Of a DNA stretch of 41,436 bases, positions 8,601-17,279 are shown in pieces. Under the pieces are notes generated by a model. It saw nothing but the letters and a program-made list of their open reading frames with translations. It was not told the origin of the DNA and did no database searches. The DNA lies in NCBI RefSeq assembly GCF_023241715.1, contig NZ_JALQCW010000076.1, forward strand, positions 1-41,436, given 5' to 3'. Positions within the stretch are counted from its first letter, which is position 1; each line of letters opens with the position of its first letter. Made by a program: the position numbers and the translations under genes. Source of the DNA: Pseudomonas morbosilactucae (GTDB lineage: Bacteria > Pseudomonadota > Gammaproteobacteria > Pseudomonadales > Pseudomonadaceae).

Positions 8601-8682
8601 GTAGGAGCTGGCTTGCCAGCGAAGGCGTCTTCGAGGGCGATGCAAGGCTTGTGGGCCTCTTCGCCGGCAAGCCGGTTCCTAC
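8601..8682. repeat. Inverted REP pair
   Basis: The left arm GTAGGAGCTGGCTTGCCAGC and the right arm GCCGGCAAGCCGGTTCCTAC face each other across about 40 bp, between the AraC gene start and the glycosyltransferase stop. It belongs to the same family as the array at 7335-7626. A further half-copy-like CCGTAGGAGCGGGGGTT lies at about 8705-8720. Confidence 0.85.
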
Positions 8683-8718
8683 ATGGCGTTTGCGTGTCTC
8701 GCCCCGTAGGAGCGGGGG

Positions 8719-10017
8719 TTATGGGGCGGGGCGGTTTTTCGCTTCGATCCATTGCGCCATGTATTGGGTGCTCTTGTGATGGTGGTGTCGCAGCATGGCG
8801 CCGGTGAAGTTGTCCCGGCGCAACTGCTCCAGGTGCTGGCGGCAGTCTTGCAGGCGCTGGATCAGCGCCGGGCCGTGGACTTGCTGGCGGTAGCGCGCCT
8901 CAAGCAACCGCCGGCCATCTGTCTGGGCCTGTTCCCACACCTGTTGGTCCTGATACAGGCGCACTGCCGCGGCCGCCAGGTCGCCGGCCGACTCGGCCAC
9001 CGCGCCCGGCCAGGGCAGCCCATCCTGGGACATGGATTCACTGCCGATCGGCGTGGTGACGCTGGGGGTGCCGCAGAGCATGGCGTCCAGCAGCTTGCCC
9101 TTGATCCCCGCGCCAAAGCGCAGCGGTGCCAGGCAGATGCGCGCTGCAGACATCACCTGCAGGGCGTCTTCGGCCCAGTTCATGATGTGAAAGCCCTGGG
9201 CCGGGTTGTGCAGCGCCGCGGCCTTGGGCGGTGTGTAGGCGCCATAGAGATGCAGTTGTGCCCCGGGCAGTTGCTGGCGGATCAGCGGCCACACACTGTT
9301 CTTCATCCACAGCACCGCGTCCCAGTTCGGCGCATGGCGGAAATTGCCGATACTCAGGAAGTGGGCGCGTTCGGCAAAAGGGGTAAAGGTCTGTGGCAGC
9401 GGGTCCAGCATCAGCGGGCACCAGTGCAGCAAGGCCGCGGGCAACTTGAACTGTTGCTCCAGCAGCTGGATTTCGAACTCGGAGATCATCAGGTTCAGGT
9501 CGCAGCGGTAAATCGCCGCTATTTCCCGTTTGGCCAGGTCGGTGTCGGCCATCTGCTGGAATTCATCCGCCAGCGCCGGGGCAAACAGCTCGCTGAAATC
9601 GTCGCTGTCGTCGCTGGCCTTCAAACGGTCCTTGAGGCGCTGATGGCGGGCGTGCCGCAAGCATTGCAGGTCCGACGTCTCCAGCACTCGCAGGGCCGTG
9701 GGGCAATGCTGCTCGACGCGCCAGCCGAACTGCTCCTCCATCATGAACTGGTCGAACAGCACGATATCCGGGGCCAGTTCGGCGACAAAGTGGTCGAAGC
9801 TGCTGTTGTTGAGTTCGATGGGCTGTTCGTCGATGCCCAGGGCCGCGAGGTCCGCCTTGTGCTCGCCCTCATTGGCCGGGCTGCTGAACGTCAGGTCCCA
9901 GCCTTGGGCGAGAAAGGTTTCGAGAATTTGCATCATGTGCCCGCCGGCGGCGGAAGAGCGGGGTTCGGGCCAGACGTAACCAATGATCAGGACTTTGGTT
10001 GCGGCGGTCGGGCTCAT
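8719..10017 (-). CDS. Glycosyltransferase (GT-B fold, family 4/1-like)
   Basis: The 432-residue cytosolic protein has a GT-B layout. The N-terminal Rossmann-like half begins KVLIIGYVWPEPRSSAAGGH, with the Gly-rich acceptor-side loop. The C-terminal half has LSIGNFRHAPNWDAVLWM and the nucleotide-sugar region CLAPLRFGAGIKGKLLDAMLCGTPSVTTPIGSE (key residues G-GIKGK--DAM--G-P-V-T), typical of glycosyltransferase family 4 and related families. I chose the ATG at 10017 (MSPTAATK) because an AGGA lies nine bases before it. The in-frame ATG at 10026 directly abuts that AGGA. The substrate is not identifiable. No other polysaccharide or LPS gene is adjacent, so this is an orphan gene. Confidence 0.8.
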   Translation of the reverse strand: MSPTAATKVLIIGYVWPEPRSSAAGGHMMQILETFLAQGWDLTFSSPANEGEHKADLAALGIDEQPIELNNSSFDHFVAELAPDIVLFDQFMMEEQFGWRVEQHCPTALRVLETSDLQCLRHARHQRLKDRLKASDDSDDFSELFAPALADEFQQMADTDLAKREIAAIYRCDLNLMISEFEIQLLEQQFKLPAALLHWCPLMLDPLPQTFTPFAERAHFLSIGNFRHAPNWDAVLWMKNSVWPLIRQQLPGAQLHLYGAYTPPKAAALHNPAQGFHIMNWAEDALQVMSAARICLAPLRFGAGIKGKLLDAMLCGTPSVTTPIGSESMSQDGLPWPGAVAESAGDLAAAAVRLYQDQQVWEQAQTDGRRLLEARYRQQVHGPALIQRLQDCRQHLEQLRRDNFTGAMLRHHHHKSTQYMAQWIEAKNRPAP

Positions 10018-10118
10018 GGCAGGCATTCCTGGAAACGGGCGGAGGGCTGAAAAAAAGGGGCGCCATTAAACCACAGCACCGCGACCTCGGCGCCAGTGGT
10101 GTGCCCCTGGATCAATCC

Positions 10119-10478
10119 CTAGCCGAGGATGCCTCGCACCTTGTCCCGCAGTTGATCGATAGAGAAGGGTTTGCCGATCACCGCCATGCCCGCCGGCACT
10201 TCGATGCTTTCGGCGTAGCCGCTGGCGAACAGCACTGGCAGTTGCGGGCGCAGCTCTCGGGCACGCAGGGCCAGTTCCTGGCCATTCATGCCGGGCAGGC
10301 CGACGTCGGTCATCAGCAGGTCGATGGTGTTTCCGGGGTTTTCCAGCTGCGCCAGGGCGGCCTCGCTGCCGTCGGCTTCCAGCACCGCGAAGCCCAGCTC
10401 TTCGAGCACATCGACAATCAACATACGCACGATGGCGTCGTCTTCGACGACAAGAATGGTGGACGGGCTGGCGGACAT
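10119..10478 (-). CDS. Stand-alone response-regulator receiver protein
   Basis: The 119-residue protein is a single CheY-like receiver domain. It begins ILVVEDDAIVRML (acidic pocket near residues 13-14). The phosphoacceptor Asp is in LLMTDVGLPGMNG near residue 56, a Thr/Ser-type position lies in VLFASGYAES, and the conserved Lys is in GKPFSIDQL. There is no output domain. I chose the ATG at 10478 (MSASPSTI). Upstream sequence in frame includes an intrinsic-terminator-like hairpin and is not coding. The gene diverges from the CHASE3 hybrid kinase operon that starts at 10741, so it is a probable partner of those kinases or of the KaiC-linked kinase, whose own receiver (DVGLPGMNGRQLAE) looks closely related. 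Confidence 0.87.
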   Translation of the reverse strand: MSASPSTILVVEDDAIVRMLIVDVLEELGFAVLEADGSEAALAQLENPGNTIDLLMTDVGLPGMNGQELALRARELRPQLPVLFASGYAESIEVPAGMAVIGKPFSIDQLRDKVRGILG

Positions 10479-10579
10479 AGGAAAGCTCTCGAAAAAAGAT
10501 GAAATCAATGGGCTGCGCTTGAGCGTAGGACCTTTTGCATGAGTAAGCCGCGGCCCATGACAAGTTCCCGAAGCTGTAC

Positions 10580-10606
10580 AAAAAAACCGCCTTGTACAAG
10601 TGGCGG
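10580..10606 (-). terminator. Intrinsic-terminator-like hairpin in the leader of the receiver gene (minus strand)
   Basis: Read on the minus strand, CCGCC-A-CTTG-TA-CAAG-GCGG forms a strong stem (CCGC:GCGG and CTTG:CAAG with a small bulge), followed at once by seven T. It lies 102 bp upstream of the receiver gene start and points toward that gene. It could end a short RNA, block antisense from the kinase promoter region, or act as an attenuator. Confidence 0.55.
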
Positions 10607-10740
10607 CAAGAATAACCGCTTCCTTGGGCTCGCGGCAGGGTGAAACATCAGGTTGCGCGAGTTTTGTTATAAAAAATGGCCGAACCTGTCGATTGTGGGG
10701 CAAACTTCGCTTCTTTTTGACTCCGCGCCAAGGCCTTCAA

Positions 10741-13700
10741 ATGATCCGTCCGTCTTCGGTTGATGAACAGAGTTTCCGCAAGCTGCTGAGCCGCAACATC
10801 GGCCTGCCCCTTGGCGTGGGCGTGCTCAGTGCGGTGTTTTTCGTCTCGCTGATCACCTACCTGCTTTCGGTGATCCAGTGGGTGCAACACACTGACCGAG
10901 TGATCAACAACCTCAACGAGTCGGCGCGCCTGACCATCGACCTGGAAACCGGCATGCGCGGTTTCCTGATCACTGGCGACGAGCACTTCCTCGACCCCTA
11001 TGAAGTGGCCAAGCCGCGAATCCTCAACGACTTGCGCGGCTTGCAGGAGCTGGTGGAGGACAACCCGCAACAGGTTGACCGCCTCCGGCGCCTGGAGGCC
11101 TTGCAGGTGGAGTGGAATAACTACGCCCAGGAAATGATTGAGCTGCGGCGGCAGAACGGCGACTACCGAGGGGCGATCCAGGCCGGGCGCGGCAAGCGCC
11201 TGACCGATGAAATCCGCAAGGAGTACGACGCTGCGGTGGCCATGGAGCAGCAGTTGCGCATCGACCGCAACCAAGGGGTCAGCCGCACCACGGTGTTCAG
11301 CGTGAGCCTGTACCTGATCTTTGTGATCGGCCTCAGTGCCTTGCTGGCCTACATCGGGCGGCGCGACCTGCTGGCCCTGTCCACCAGTTACAGCGACACC
11401 CTCGACACCCAGCAAAAGAGCGCCCGGCGCCTGGAACAACAGGCCTGGTTGCGCAATGGCCAGACTGAATTGGCCGAGCAGGTGCTGGGGCAGCTGTCGC
11501 TGAACCTGTTGGGGCGCAACATCTTGAAGTTCTGCGCCCAATACCTTGGCTCGCCCGTGGCGGCGCTGTACGTCCGCGAAGAGCATGGCGGTCTGCGCCG
11601 GGTAGCCGCGTATGGTTTCTCCCGAGAGCAGGAGCAACAGGACCAGACGATTTACAACGGCGAAGGCATTGTCGGCCAGTCGGCCCAGGAGCAACGGCTG
11701 ATCCGCCTGGATGAGGTGCCGGGGGATTATTTCAAGGTCAGCTCGGGCCTCGGCGATGGTTCGCCTCGCAGCGTGTTGGTGGTGCCCACCACCGATGACG
11801 ATCGGGTCAATGGGGTGATCGAACTGGGCTTCCTGCGGGCCCTGGACGACCGGGACGTGGAATTGCTGGAGCTGATTGCCGGCAACATCGGCACTTCCAT
11901 CGAGGCCGCGCGCTATCGGCAGCGCCTGCAAGAGGTGTTGGCGGAAACCCAGCAACTCAACGAAGAGCTGCAAGTGCAGCAGGAAGAACTTAAAACCGCC
12001 AACGAAGAGCTGGAAGAGCAATCGCGGATTCTCAAGGAGTCCCAGGCGCACTTGGAAACCCAGCAGGCCGAGTTGGAGCAGACCAACGAACAACTGGCGG
12101 AACAGGCCGATGCCTTGGCCGAGCAACGTGACGCCCTGGACACCAAGAACCGCGAGCTCAGCGACGCCCAGGGCCTGCTTGAGGAGCGCGCCGCGGAGCT
12201 GCAGCGTTCGAGCAAGTACAAGTCGGAATTCCTCGCCAACATGTCCCACGAGCTGCGCACCCCCCTCAACAGCTCGTTGATCCTGGCCAAGTTGCTGGCC
12301 GAGAACCCCCACGACAACCTCAGCGCCGAGCAGGTCAAGTTTGCCGAGTCGATCTACAGCGCCGGCAATGACCTGCTGAACCTGATCAACGACATCCTCG
12401 ATATTTCCAAGGTCGAGGCCGGCAAGCTGGAAGTGCGCCCGGAAAACACCAGCGTGCCACGCCTGGTGGAGGGCCTGCGGGGGCTGTTCCAGCCGCTGAC
12501 CAGCAATAAGGGCCTGGGTTTTCAGGTGGAATTGCAGCCGGGGTCGCCGGCCACTTTGTTCACCGACCGCCAGCGCGTCGAGCAGATCCTCAAGAACCTG
12601 CTGTCCAACGCGGTGAAGTTCACCGAGCACGGCCAGGTCAGCCTGACCGTGGCGCGCAACCCCGGTGCCGGCATTGCCTTTGTGGTTCGCGACTCTGGCA
12701 TCGGCATCGCCGCGGACCAGCAGCAGAGCATCTTCGAGGCCTTCCGTCAGGCCGATGGCACCACCAACCGGCGTTACGGCGGCACCGGCCTGGGCCTGTC
12801 GATTTCCCGTGACCTGGCGGCCTTATTGGGCGGTTCCATCAGCGTCAGCAGCGAGCCGGGGCAGGGCAGTGTGTTCACCCTGGTGCTGCCGGAGCAGTAC
12901 AGCGAAGCCGCCGAGCCGCAATCCCAGGCCGCAGCGCCGGTGGCATTGGTGGCACCGGTCGCCGTCAGTGTTGCACCCGCGCCAGTGGACGCCGCGCCGG
13001 TGGAGATTCCGCGTTTTGCCGATGACCGCGACAAGGCACCCTTCAGCGGCCGCTGCATCCTGGTGGTGGAAGACGAGCCGAATTTCGCCCATATCCTCTT
13101 CGACCTGGCCCATGAACTGGGCTACCACTGCCTGGTGGCCCATGGCGCCGACGAGGGCTACAGCCTGGCCGAACGCTTTGTGCCGGATGCGATCCTGTTG
13201 GACATGCGCCTGCCGGACCATTCCGGGCTGACGGTGCTGCAACGCCTCAAGGAACACGCCGGCACCCGGCACATCCCGGTGCACGTGATTTCCGTGGAAG
13301 ACCGGGTCGAGGCCGCCATGCACATGGGCGCCGTGGGTTATGCGGTCAAGCCCACCACCCGCGAAGAACTCAAGGACGTGTTCGCCCGCCTGGAAGCCAA
13401 GCTGACGCAGAAGGTCAAGCGCGTGCTGCTGGTGGAAGACGACGACCTGCAACGCGACAGCATCGCCCGGTTGATCGGCGACGATGACATCGAGATCACC
13501 GCCGTCGGCCTGGCCCAGGACGCTCTGGACCTGCTGCGCGAGAACATCTACGACTGCATGGTCATCGACCTCAAGTTGCCGGACATGCTCGGCAACGATC
13601 TGCTCAAGCGCATGTCCACCGAAGACATCTGCTCCTTCCCGCCGGTGATCGTCTATACCGGGCGCAACCTGACCCGGGACGAAGAGGCTGAGCTGCGCAA

Positions 13701-14232
13701 GTACTCGCGCTCGATCATCATCAAGGGCGCGCGCTCGCCGGAGCGGCTGCTGGATGAGGTGACGTTATTTCTGCACAAAGTCGAATCCAAGCTGTCCCAT
13801 GAACGGCAGAAGATGCTCAAGACCGCTCGCAGCCGCGACAAGGTGTTCGAGGGGCGCAAGATCCTTCTGGTGGATGACGACGTGCGCAACATCTTTGCCC
13901 TCACCAGCGCTCTGGAGCACAAGGGCGCGGTGGTGATCATCGGTCGCAACGGGCACGAAGCGATTGCCAAACTCAATGAGGTCGAAGACATCGACCTGGT
14001 GCTGATGGACGTGATGATGCCGGAGATGGACGGCTACGAGGCCACGATCGAAATCCGCAAAGACCCGCGCTGGCGCAAGCTGCCGATCATTGCGGTGACG
14101 GCCAAGGCCATGAAGGACGATCAGGAGCGCTGCCTGCAGGCCGGCTCCAACGATTACCTGGCCAAGCCGATCGACCTTGACCGCCTGTTTTCCCTTATCC
14201 GCGTCTGGTTGCCGAAGATGGAAAGAATCTAG
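10741..14232 (+). CDS. CHASE3-GAF hybrid sensor histidine kinase with three receiver domains
   Basis: This is an 1163-residue inner-membrane hybrid kinase. Transmembrane helices lie at about residues 20-42 and 182-205. Between them is a periplasmic CHASE3-type sensor (LTIDLETGMRGFLITGDEHFL). A cytoplasmic GAF domain follows (about 255-390), then a long Gln/Glu-rich coiled coil (about 395-495). HisKA carries the phosphorylatable His in NMSHELRTPLNS (near 503), and HATPase_c has the N box (NLLSNAVKFT), DSGIGIA and GGTGLGLSI. Three receivers follow: CILVVEDEP (about 770-885, Asp in LLDMRLPD), VLLVEDDD (about 897-1010, Asp in VIDLKLPD) and ILLVDDDVRN (about 1040-1160, Asp in LMDVMMPEMDG). I chose ATG 10741 (MIRPSSVDEQ). 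The stop codon overlaps the GTG start of cheR by one base. No HAMP domain is evident. Confidence 0.9.
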   Translation: MIRPSSVDEQSFRKLLSRNIGLPLGVGVLSAVFFVSLITYLLSVIQWVQHTDRVINNLNESARLTIDLETGMRGFLITGDEHFLDPYEVAKPRILNDLRGLQELVEDNPQQVDRLRRLEALQVEWNNYAQEMIELRRQNGDYRGAIQAGRGKRLTDEIRKEYDAAVAMEQQLRIDRNQGVSRTTVFSVSLYLIFVIGLSALLAYIGRRDLLALSTSYSDTLDTQQKSARRLEQQAWLRNGQTELAEQVLGQLSLNLLGRNILKFCAQYLGSPVAALYVREEHGGLRRVAAYGFSREQEQQDQTIYNGEGIVGQSAQEQRLIRLDEVPGDYFKVSSGLGDGSPRSVLVVPTTDDDRVNGVIELGFLRALDDRDVELLELIAGNIGTSIEAARYRQRLQEVLAETQQLNEELQVQQEELKTANEELEEQSRILKESQAHLETQQAELEQTNEQLAEQADALAEQRDALDTKNRELSDAQGLLEERAAELQRSSKYKSEFLANMSHELRTPLNSSLILAKLLAENPHDNLSAEQVKFAESIYSAGNDLLNLINDILDISKVEAGKLEVRPENTSVPRLVEGLRGLFQPLTSNKGLGFQVELQPGSPATLFTDRQRVEQILKNLLSNAVKFTEHGQVSLTVARNPGAGIAFVVRDSGIGIAADQQQSIFEAFRQADGTTNRRYGGTGLGLSISRDLAALLGGSISVSSEPGQGSVFTLVLPEQYSEAAEPQSQAAAPVALVAPVAVSVAPAPVDAAPVEIPRFADDRDKAPFSGRCILVVEDEPNFAHILFDLAHELGYHCLVAHGADEGYSLAERFVPDAILLDMRLPDHSGLTVLQRLKEHAGTRHIPVHVISVEDRVEAAMHMGAVGYAVKPTTREELKDVFARLEAKLTQKVKRVLLVEDDDLQRDSIARLIGDDDIEITAVGLAQDALDLLRENIYDCMVIDLKLPDMLGNDLLKRMSTEDICSFPPVIVYTGRNLTRDEEAELRKYSRSIIIKGARSPERLLDEVTLFLHKVESKLSHERQKMLKTARSRDKVFEGRKILLVDDDVRNIFALTSALEHKGAVVIIGRNGHEAIAKLNEVEDIDLVLMDVMMPEMDGYEATIEIRKDPRWRKLPIIAVTAKAMKDDQERCLQAGSNDYLAKPIDLDRLFSLIRVWLPKMERI

Positions 14233-15047
14233 TGGAACGCAATACCGAGATCGAACTGCGGTTGCTGATTGAAGCGATCTACCTCAAGTACAGCTACGAT
14301 TTTCGTGATTACTCCGGCGCGTCGATCAAGCGCCGGGTCAACCACGCGTTGCGCCAGTTCGAGTGCAAGACCATCTCCGCGTTGCAGGAGCGGGTGCTGC
14401 ACGACCCGGCGGCGTTCATGCAGTTGCTGCAATTCCTGACCATTCCGGTGAGCGAGATGTTTCGCGACCCCTCGCACTTCCTGGCCATCCGCCAGGAGGT
14501 GGTGCCGCTGCTCAAGACCTACCCTTCGATCAAGATCTGGATCGCCGGCTGCAGCACCGGGGAAGAGGTGTACTCCATGGCCATCCTGTTGCGTGAGGAA
14601 GGCTTGCTGGAACGCACCATCATCTACGCCACGGACATCAACCCTCACTCCCTGGACAAGGCCAAGCAGGGCATCTTTTCCCTGGAAAACATCCGCGCCT
14701 ACACCCGCAATTACCAGCAGGCCGGCGGCAAGGCGTCCTTCGCCGACTACTACACGGCGGCCTACGATTACGCGATCTTCGACAAGAGCCTGCGGGACAA
14801 CGTGACCTTTGCCGACCACAGCCTGGCGACGGACAGTGTCTTCTCAGAAACTCAGTTAATTTCGTGTCGTAACGTATTGATTTATTTCAATAAAAAATTG
14901 CAGGATCGAGCCTTTGGCCTGTTCCATGAGTCACTCTGCCACCGGGGTTTCCTGGTGCTGGGCAGCAAGGAAACCCTGGATTTTTCCGCCTACGGCAAGC
15001 AGTTCGAGCCCTTGGTCAAACAAGAACGGATCTACCGCAAGTCATGA
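14232..15047 (+). CDS. CheR-type protein-glutamate O-methyltransferase
   Basis: The 271-residue SAM-dependent methyltransferase is of the chemotaxis CheR family, which methylates glutamates of chemoreceptors. The N-terminal helical domain (about 1-75) is followed by the Rossmann methyltransferase domain. That domain has the SAM-binding signature IWIAGCSTGEEVYSMA, the acidic YATDINPHSLDKAKQG, and the family signature ISCRNVLIYF. The GTG start at 14232 overlaps the TAG of the upstream kinase by one base, and its own stop overlaps the cheB start (ATGA), so all three are translationally coupled. No methyl-accepting chemoreceptor or CheA/CheW is in the window, and the CheR lacks TPR repeats. The natural substrate is therefore unclear. 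It may be the coiled coil of the adjacent hybrid kinase, but this is inference. Confidence 0.9.
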   Translation: MERNTEIELRLLIEAIYLKYSYDFRDYSGASIKRRVNHALRQFECKTISALQERVLHDPAAFMQLLQFLTIPVSEMFRDPSHFLAIRQEVVPLLKTYPSIKIWIAGCSTGEEVYSMAILLREEGLLERTIIYATDINPHSLDKAKQGIFSLENIRAYTRNYQQAGGKASFADYYTAAYDYAIFDKSLRDNVTFADHSLATDSVFSETQLISCRNVLIYFNKKLQDRAFGLFHESLCHRGFLVLGSKETLDFSAYGKQFEPLVKQERIYRKS

Positions 15048-15649
15048 GCCAGGGCAGCGTCGGGCCCAGTGCCCTGCCTCGAATCGAGGCCATTGTCGTC
15101 GGAGCCTCGGCCGGTGGGGTCGAGGCCTTGTTGCGGGTGTTCAGCGAGTTTGCCGCGGGCTTTTGCCTGCCGGTGATCGTGGTCCTGCACTTGCCTGACG
15201 AGCGCCGCAGCCAGTTGGCCGAGGTCTTTGCCAGGCGCGTGGCGCTTCCGGTCAAAGAGGCCGAGGACAAGCAAACCATTGTTCCGGGCACCCTGTACTT
15301 TGCCGCCCCGGGTTATCACCTGTCGGTCGAGCAGGACCGCAGCCTGTCCCTGAGCCTGGAGGCGCGGGTGCACCATTCGCGCCCAGCCATCGACTACCTG
15401 TTCGAGTCCGCTGCCGATGCCTATGGTCCGGGGCTGGCCGCAGTGCTGCTGACCGGGGCCAATCAGGATGGAGCCGCAGGCCTGGCCCAGGTCAAGCGCC
15501 TGGGCGGCCTGACCATTGTCCAGGACCCTAAGGAGGCCCAGGTGTCGACCATGCCGCAAGCCGCCCTGGCGCTGCACCGTCCGGACTACATTCTCCCTTT
15601 GCACGGCATCAGCCGTCTGCTTGTCGAGCTGGAACGAATCGCATGTTAA
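15044..15649 (+). CDS. CheB-type methylesterase/amidase without receiver domain
   Basis: The 201-residue protein corresponds to the C-terminal catalytic domain of CheB, which removes methyl groups from glutamate methyl esters. The catalytic triad of the family is recognisable: Ser22 in GASAGG, His49 in VVLHLPDERRSQ, and Asp142 in LLTGANQDGAAGLA. The usual TGMGxDGA signature is changed to TGANQDGA here. The regulatory CheY-like receiver of canonical CheB is absent, so activity would not be controlled by phosphorylation in cis. The ATG at 15044 overlaps the cheR stop, and the TAA overlaps the start of the next gene by seven bases. It sits in one tightly packed operon with the hybrid kinase and CheR. 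Confidence 0.9.
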   Translation: MSQGSVGPSALPRIEAIVVGASAGGVEALLRVFSEFAAGFCLPVIVVLHLPDERRSQLAEVFARRVALPVKEAEDKQTIVPGTLYFAAPGYHLSVEQDRSLSLSLEARVHHSRPAIDYLFESAADAYGPGLAAVLLTGANQDGAAGLAQVKRLGGLTIVQDPKEAQVSTMPQAALALHRPDYILPLHGISRLLVELERIAC

Positions 15650-16785
15650 GTCACATCCAAGCCAAGCTGCTGATCGTCGACGATCTGCCGGAAAACCTGC
15701 TGGCCCTCGAGGCGCTGATCAAGCGCGAGGACCGCCAGGTCTACAAGGCGCTGTCGGCCGACGAAGCGCTGTCGCTGTTGCTGCAACACGAATTCGCCCT
15801 GGCGATCCTCGACGTGCAGATGCCGGGCATGAACGGTTTCGAGCTGGCCGAACTGATGCGCGGCACCGAGAAGACCAAGAACATCCCCATCGTCTTTGTC
15901 AGCGCCGCCGGGCGCGAGCTGAACTACGCCTTCAAGGGCTATGAAAGCGGCGCCGTGGACTTTCTCTACAAGCCCCTGGATATCCACGCGGTCAAGAGCA
16001 AGGTCAATGTGTTCGTCGAGCTCTACCGCCAGAGCAAGGCCATGAAGCAGCAGGTCGAGGCCCTGGAGCGCAGTCGTCGTGAACAGGAGGCGTTGCTCCA
16101 GCAGTTGCAGGCCGCCCAGGACGACCTGCAGCAGGCGGTGCGCATGCGCGATGACTTCATGTCCATCGTCGCCCATGAGGTGCGCACGCCCCTCAATGGC
16201 CTGATCCTGGAGACCCAGTTGCGCAAGATGCACCTGGCCCGGGAGAACGCCGCCGCGTTTTCCCTGGACAAGATGCACGCCATGGTCGATCGCGACGAGC
16301 GTCAGATCAAAAGCCTGATCCGCCTGATCGAGGACATGCTCGACATCTCGCGGATCCGCACCGGCAAGCTGTCGATCCGGCCTTCACATTTCGACCTGAC
16401 CCAACTGGTACGCGGCTTGCTCGACAACTTCGCGCCCCAGGTCGAGGCCGCCAACTCGTCCCTGAGCTTTCAGGGTGAGCAGCCTGTACACGGGCACTGG
16501 GACGAGTTCCGCATTGAACAGGTGATCTCCAACCTGCTGACCAACGCCCTGCGTTATGGCGCCAAGAGTCCGATCGAAGTACGTGTCTACAGCCAGGATG
16601 GCCAGGCGCGGGTGGAGGTTCGCGACCACGGGATCGGCATCAGCGAAGACAACCAGAAGCGTATTTTCCAGCAGTTCGAGCGGGTGTCCGCCAGCCATGT
16701 GGCGGCGGGTTTGGGCCTGGGGCTGTTTATTTCCGAGCAGATTGTCGCGGCCCACGGCGCAGCATCAGCGTGGACAGCCGGATAG
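15643..16785 (+). CDS. Receiver-histidine kinase (REC-HisKA-HATPase), C-terminus altered by an apparent 1-nt deletion
   Basis: As written the product has 380 residues. The N-terminal receiver (LLIVDDLPEN; Asp in AILDVQMPGMNG near residue 60; Lys in YKPLD) is followed by a coiled coil (about 125-170). HisKA has SIVAHEVRTPLNG (His near 183), and HATPase_c has NLLTNALRYG, DHGIGIS and AGLGLGLFIS. There is no transmembrane segment. The last residues (GAASAWTAG) are not kinase-like. If one G is added at about 16758/16759, the frame reads HGGSISVDSRIGEGALFCVS and continues to a TAA at 16839-16841, giving about 399 residues and the normal final strand of the ATPase fold. So either the base is a sequence error or this kinase has lost its last beta strand. 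The start overlaps cheB. Confidence 0.82.
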   Translation: MLSHIQAKLLIVDDLPENLLALEALIKREDRQVYKALSADEALSLLLQHEFALAILDVQMPGMNGFELAELMRGTEKTKNIPIVFVSAAGRELNYAFKGYESGAVDFLYKPLDIHAVKSKVNVFVELYRQSKAMKQQVEALERSRREQEALLQQLQAAQDDLQQAVRMRDDFMSIVAHEVRTPLNGLILETQLRKMHLARENAAAFSLDKMHAMVDRDERQIKSLIRLIEDMLDISRIRTGKLSIRPSHFDLTQLVRGLLDNFAPQVEAANSSLSFQGEQPVHGHWDEFRIEQVISNLLTNALRYGAKSPIEVRVYSQDGQARVEVRDHGIGISEDNQKRIFQQFERVSASHVAAGLGLGLFISEQIVAAHGAASAWTAG

Positions 16786-16901
16786 GCGAGGGCGCGTTGT
16801 TTTGCGTGTCGTTGCCGCTGGTACAAAACCCTGAAAAATAACGCAACCTCTGCGTGACCGAATGGTCGTATCAGCAGCTATTGACCGAACAAAGGCTTCC
16901 C

Positions 16902-17279
16902 ATGAGCGAAGATGCACAAGACGTCGTATTGATCGTCGAAGATGAACCGGTGATTTTGATGCTTCTGGCCGACTACCTGTCAGGCCTGGGCTATCGCGTG
17001 TTGCAGGCCGAAAACGGCGAACAGGCCTTCGAGATTCTGGCCAGCAAGCCGCACCTGGACGTGATGATTACCGACTATCGACTGCCTGGCGGCATTACCG
17101 GAGTGATGATTGCCGAGCCCGCGGTAAAACTGCGCCCGGACCTCAAGGTGATTTTCATCAGCGGCTACCCCACTGAGATTGTCGAGTGCGGCAGCCCCAT
17201 CACCCGCACCGCGCCGATCCTGGCCAAGCCCTTCGACCTCAACACCTTGCAGGAACAGATCCAGGAACTGCTGGCCTGA
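16902..17279 (+). CDS. Stand-alone response-regulator receiver protein
   Basis: This 125-residue single receiver domain contains LIVEDEPVILMLL (acidic pocket), the phosphoacceptor Asp in VMITDYRLPGGITG near residue 56, FISGYP at the switch Ser/Thr position, and the conserved Lys in ILAKPFDLNTL. There is no output domain. I chose the ATG at 16902 (MSEDAQDVV). An AAAGG element lies about six bases before it. An upstream in-frame GTG at 16854 would add 16 residues of no homology. It follows the receiver-kinase by 60 bp on the same strand (counted from the TAA at 16841) and ends in a hairpin shared with the convergent KaiC-linked kinase gene. Confidence 0.87.
   Translation: MSEDAQDVVLIVEDEPVILMLLADYLSGLGYRVLQAENGEQAFEILASKPHLDVMITDYRLPGGITGVMIAEPAVKLRPDLKVIFISGYPTEIVECGSPITRTAPILAKPFDLNTLQEQIQELLA

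Noticed and set aside
10648..12630. Long open frame antisense to the CHASE3 hybrid kinase
   Set aside because: Same GC-bias effect; the sense-strand protein has complete kinase motifs.
16745..16800. Programmed ribosomal frameshift in the receiver-kinase gene
   Set aside because: No slippery heptamer or downstream pseudoknot is evident at CACGGCGCAGC; a missing base explains the end better.
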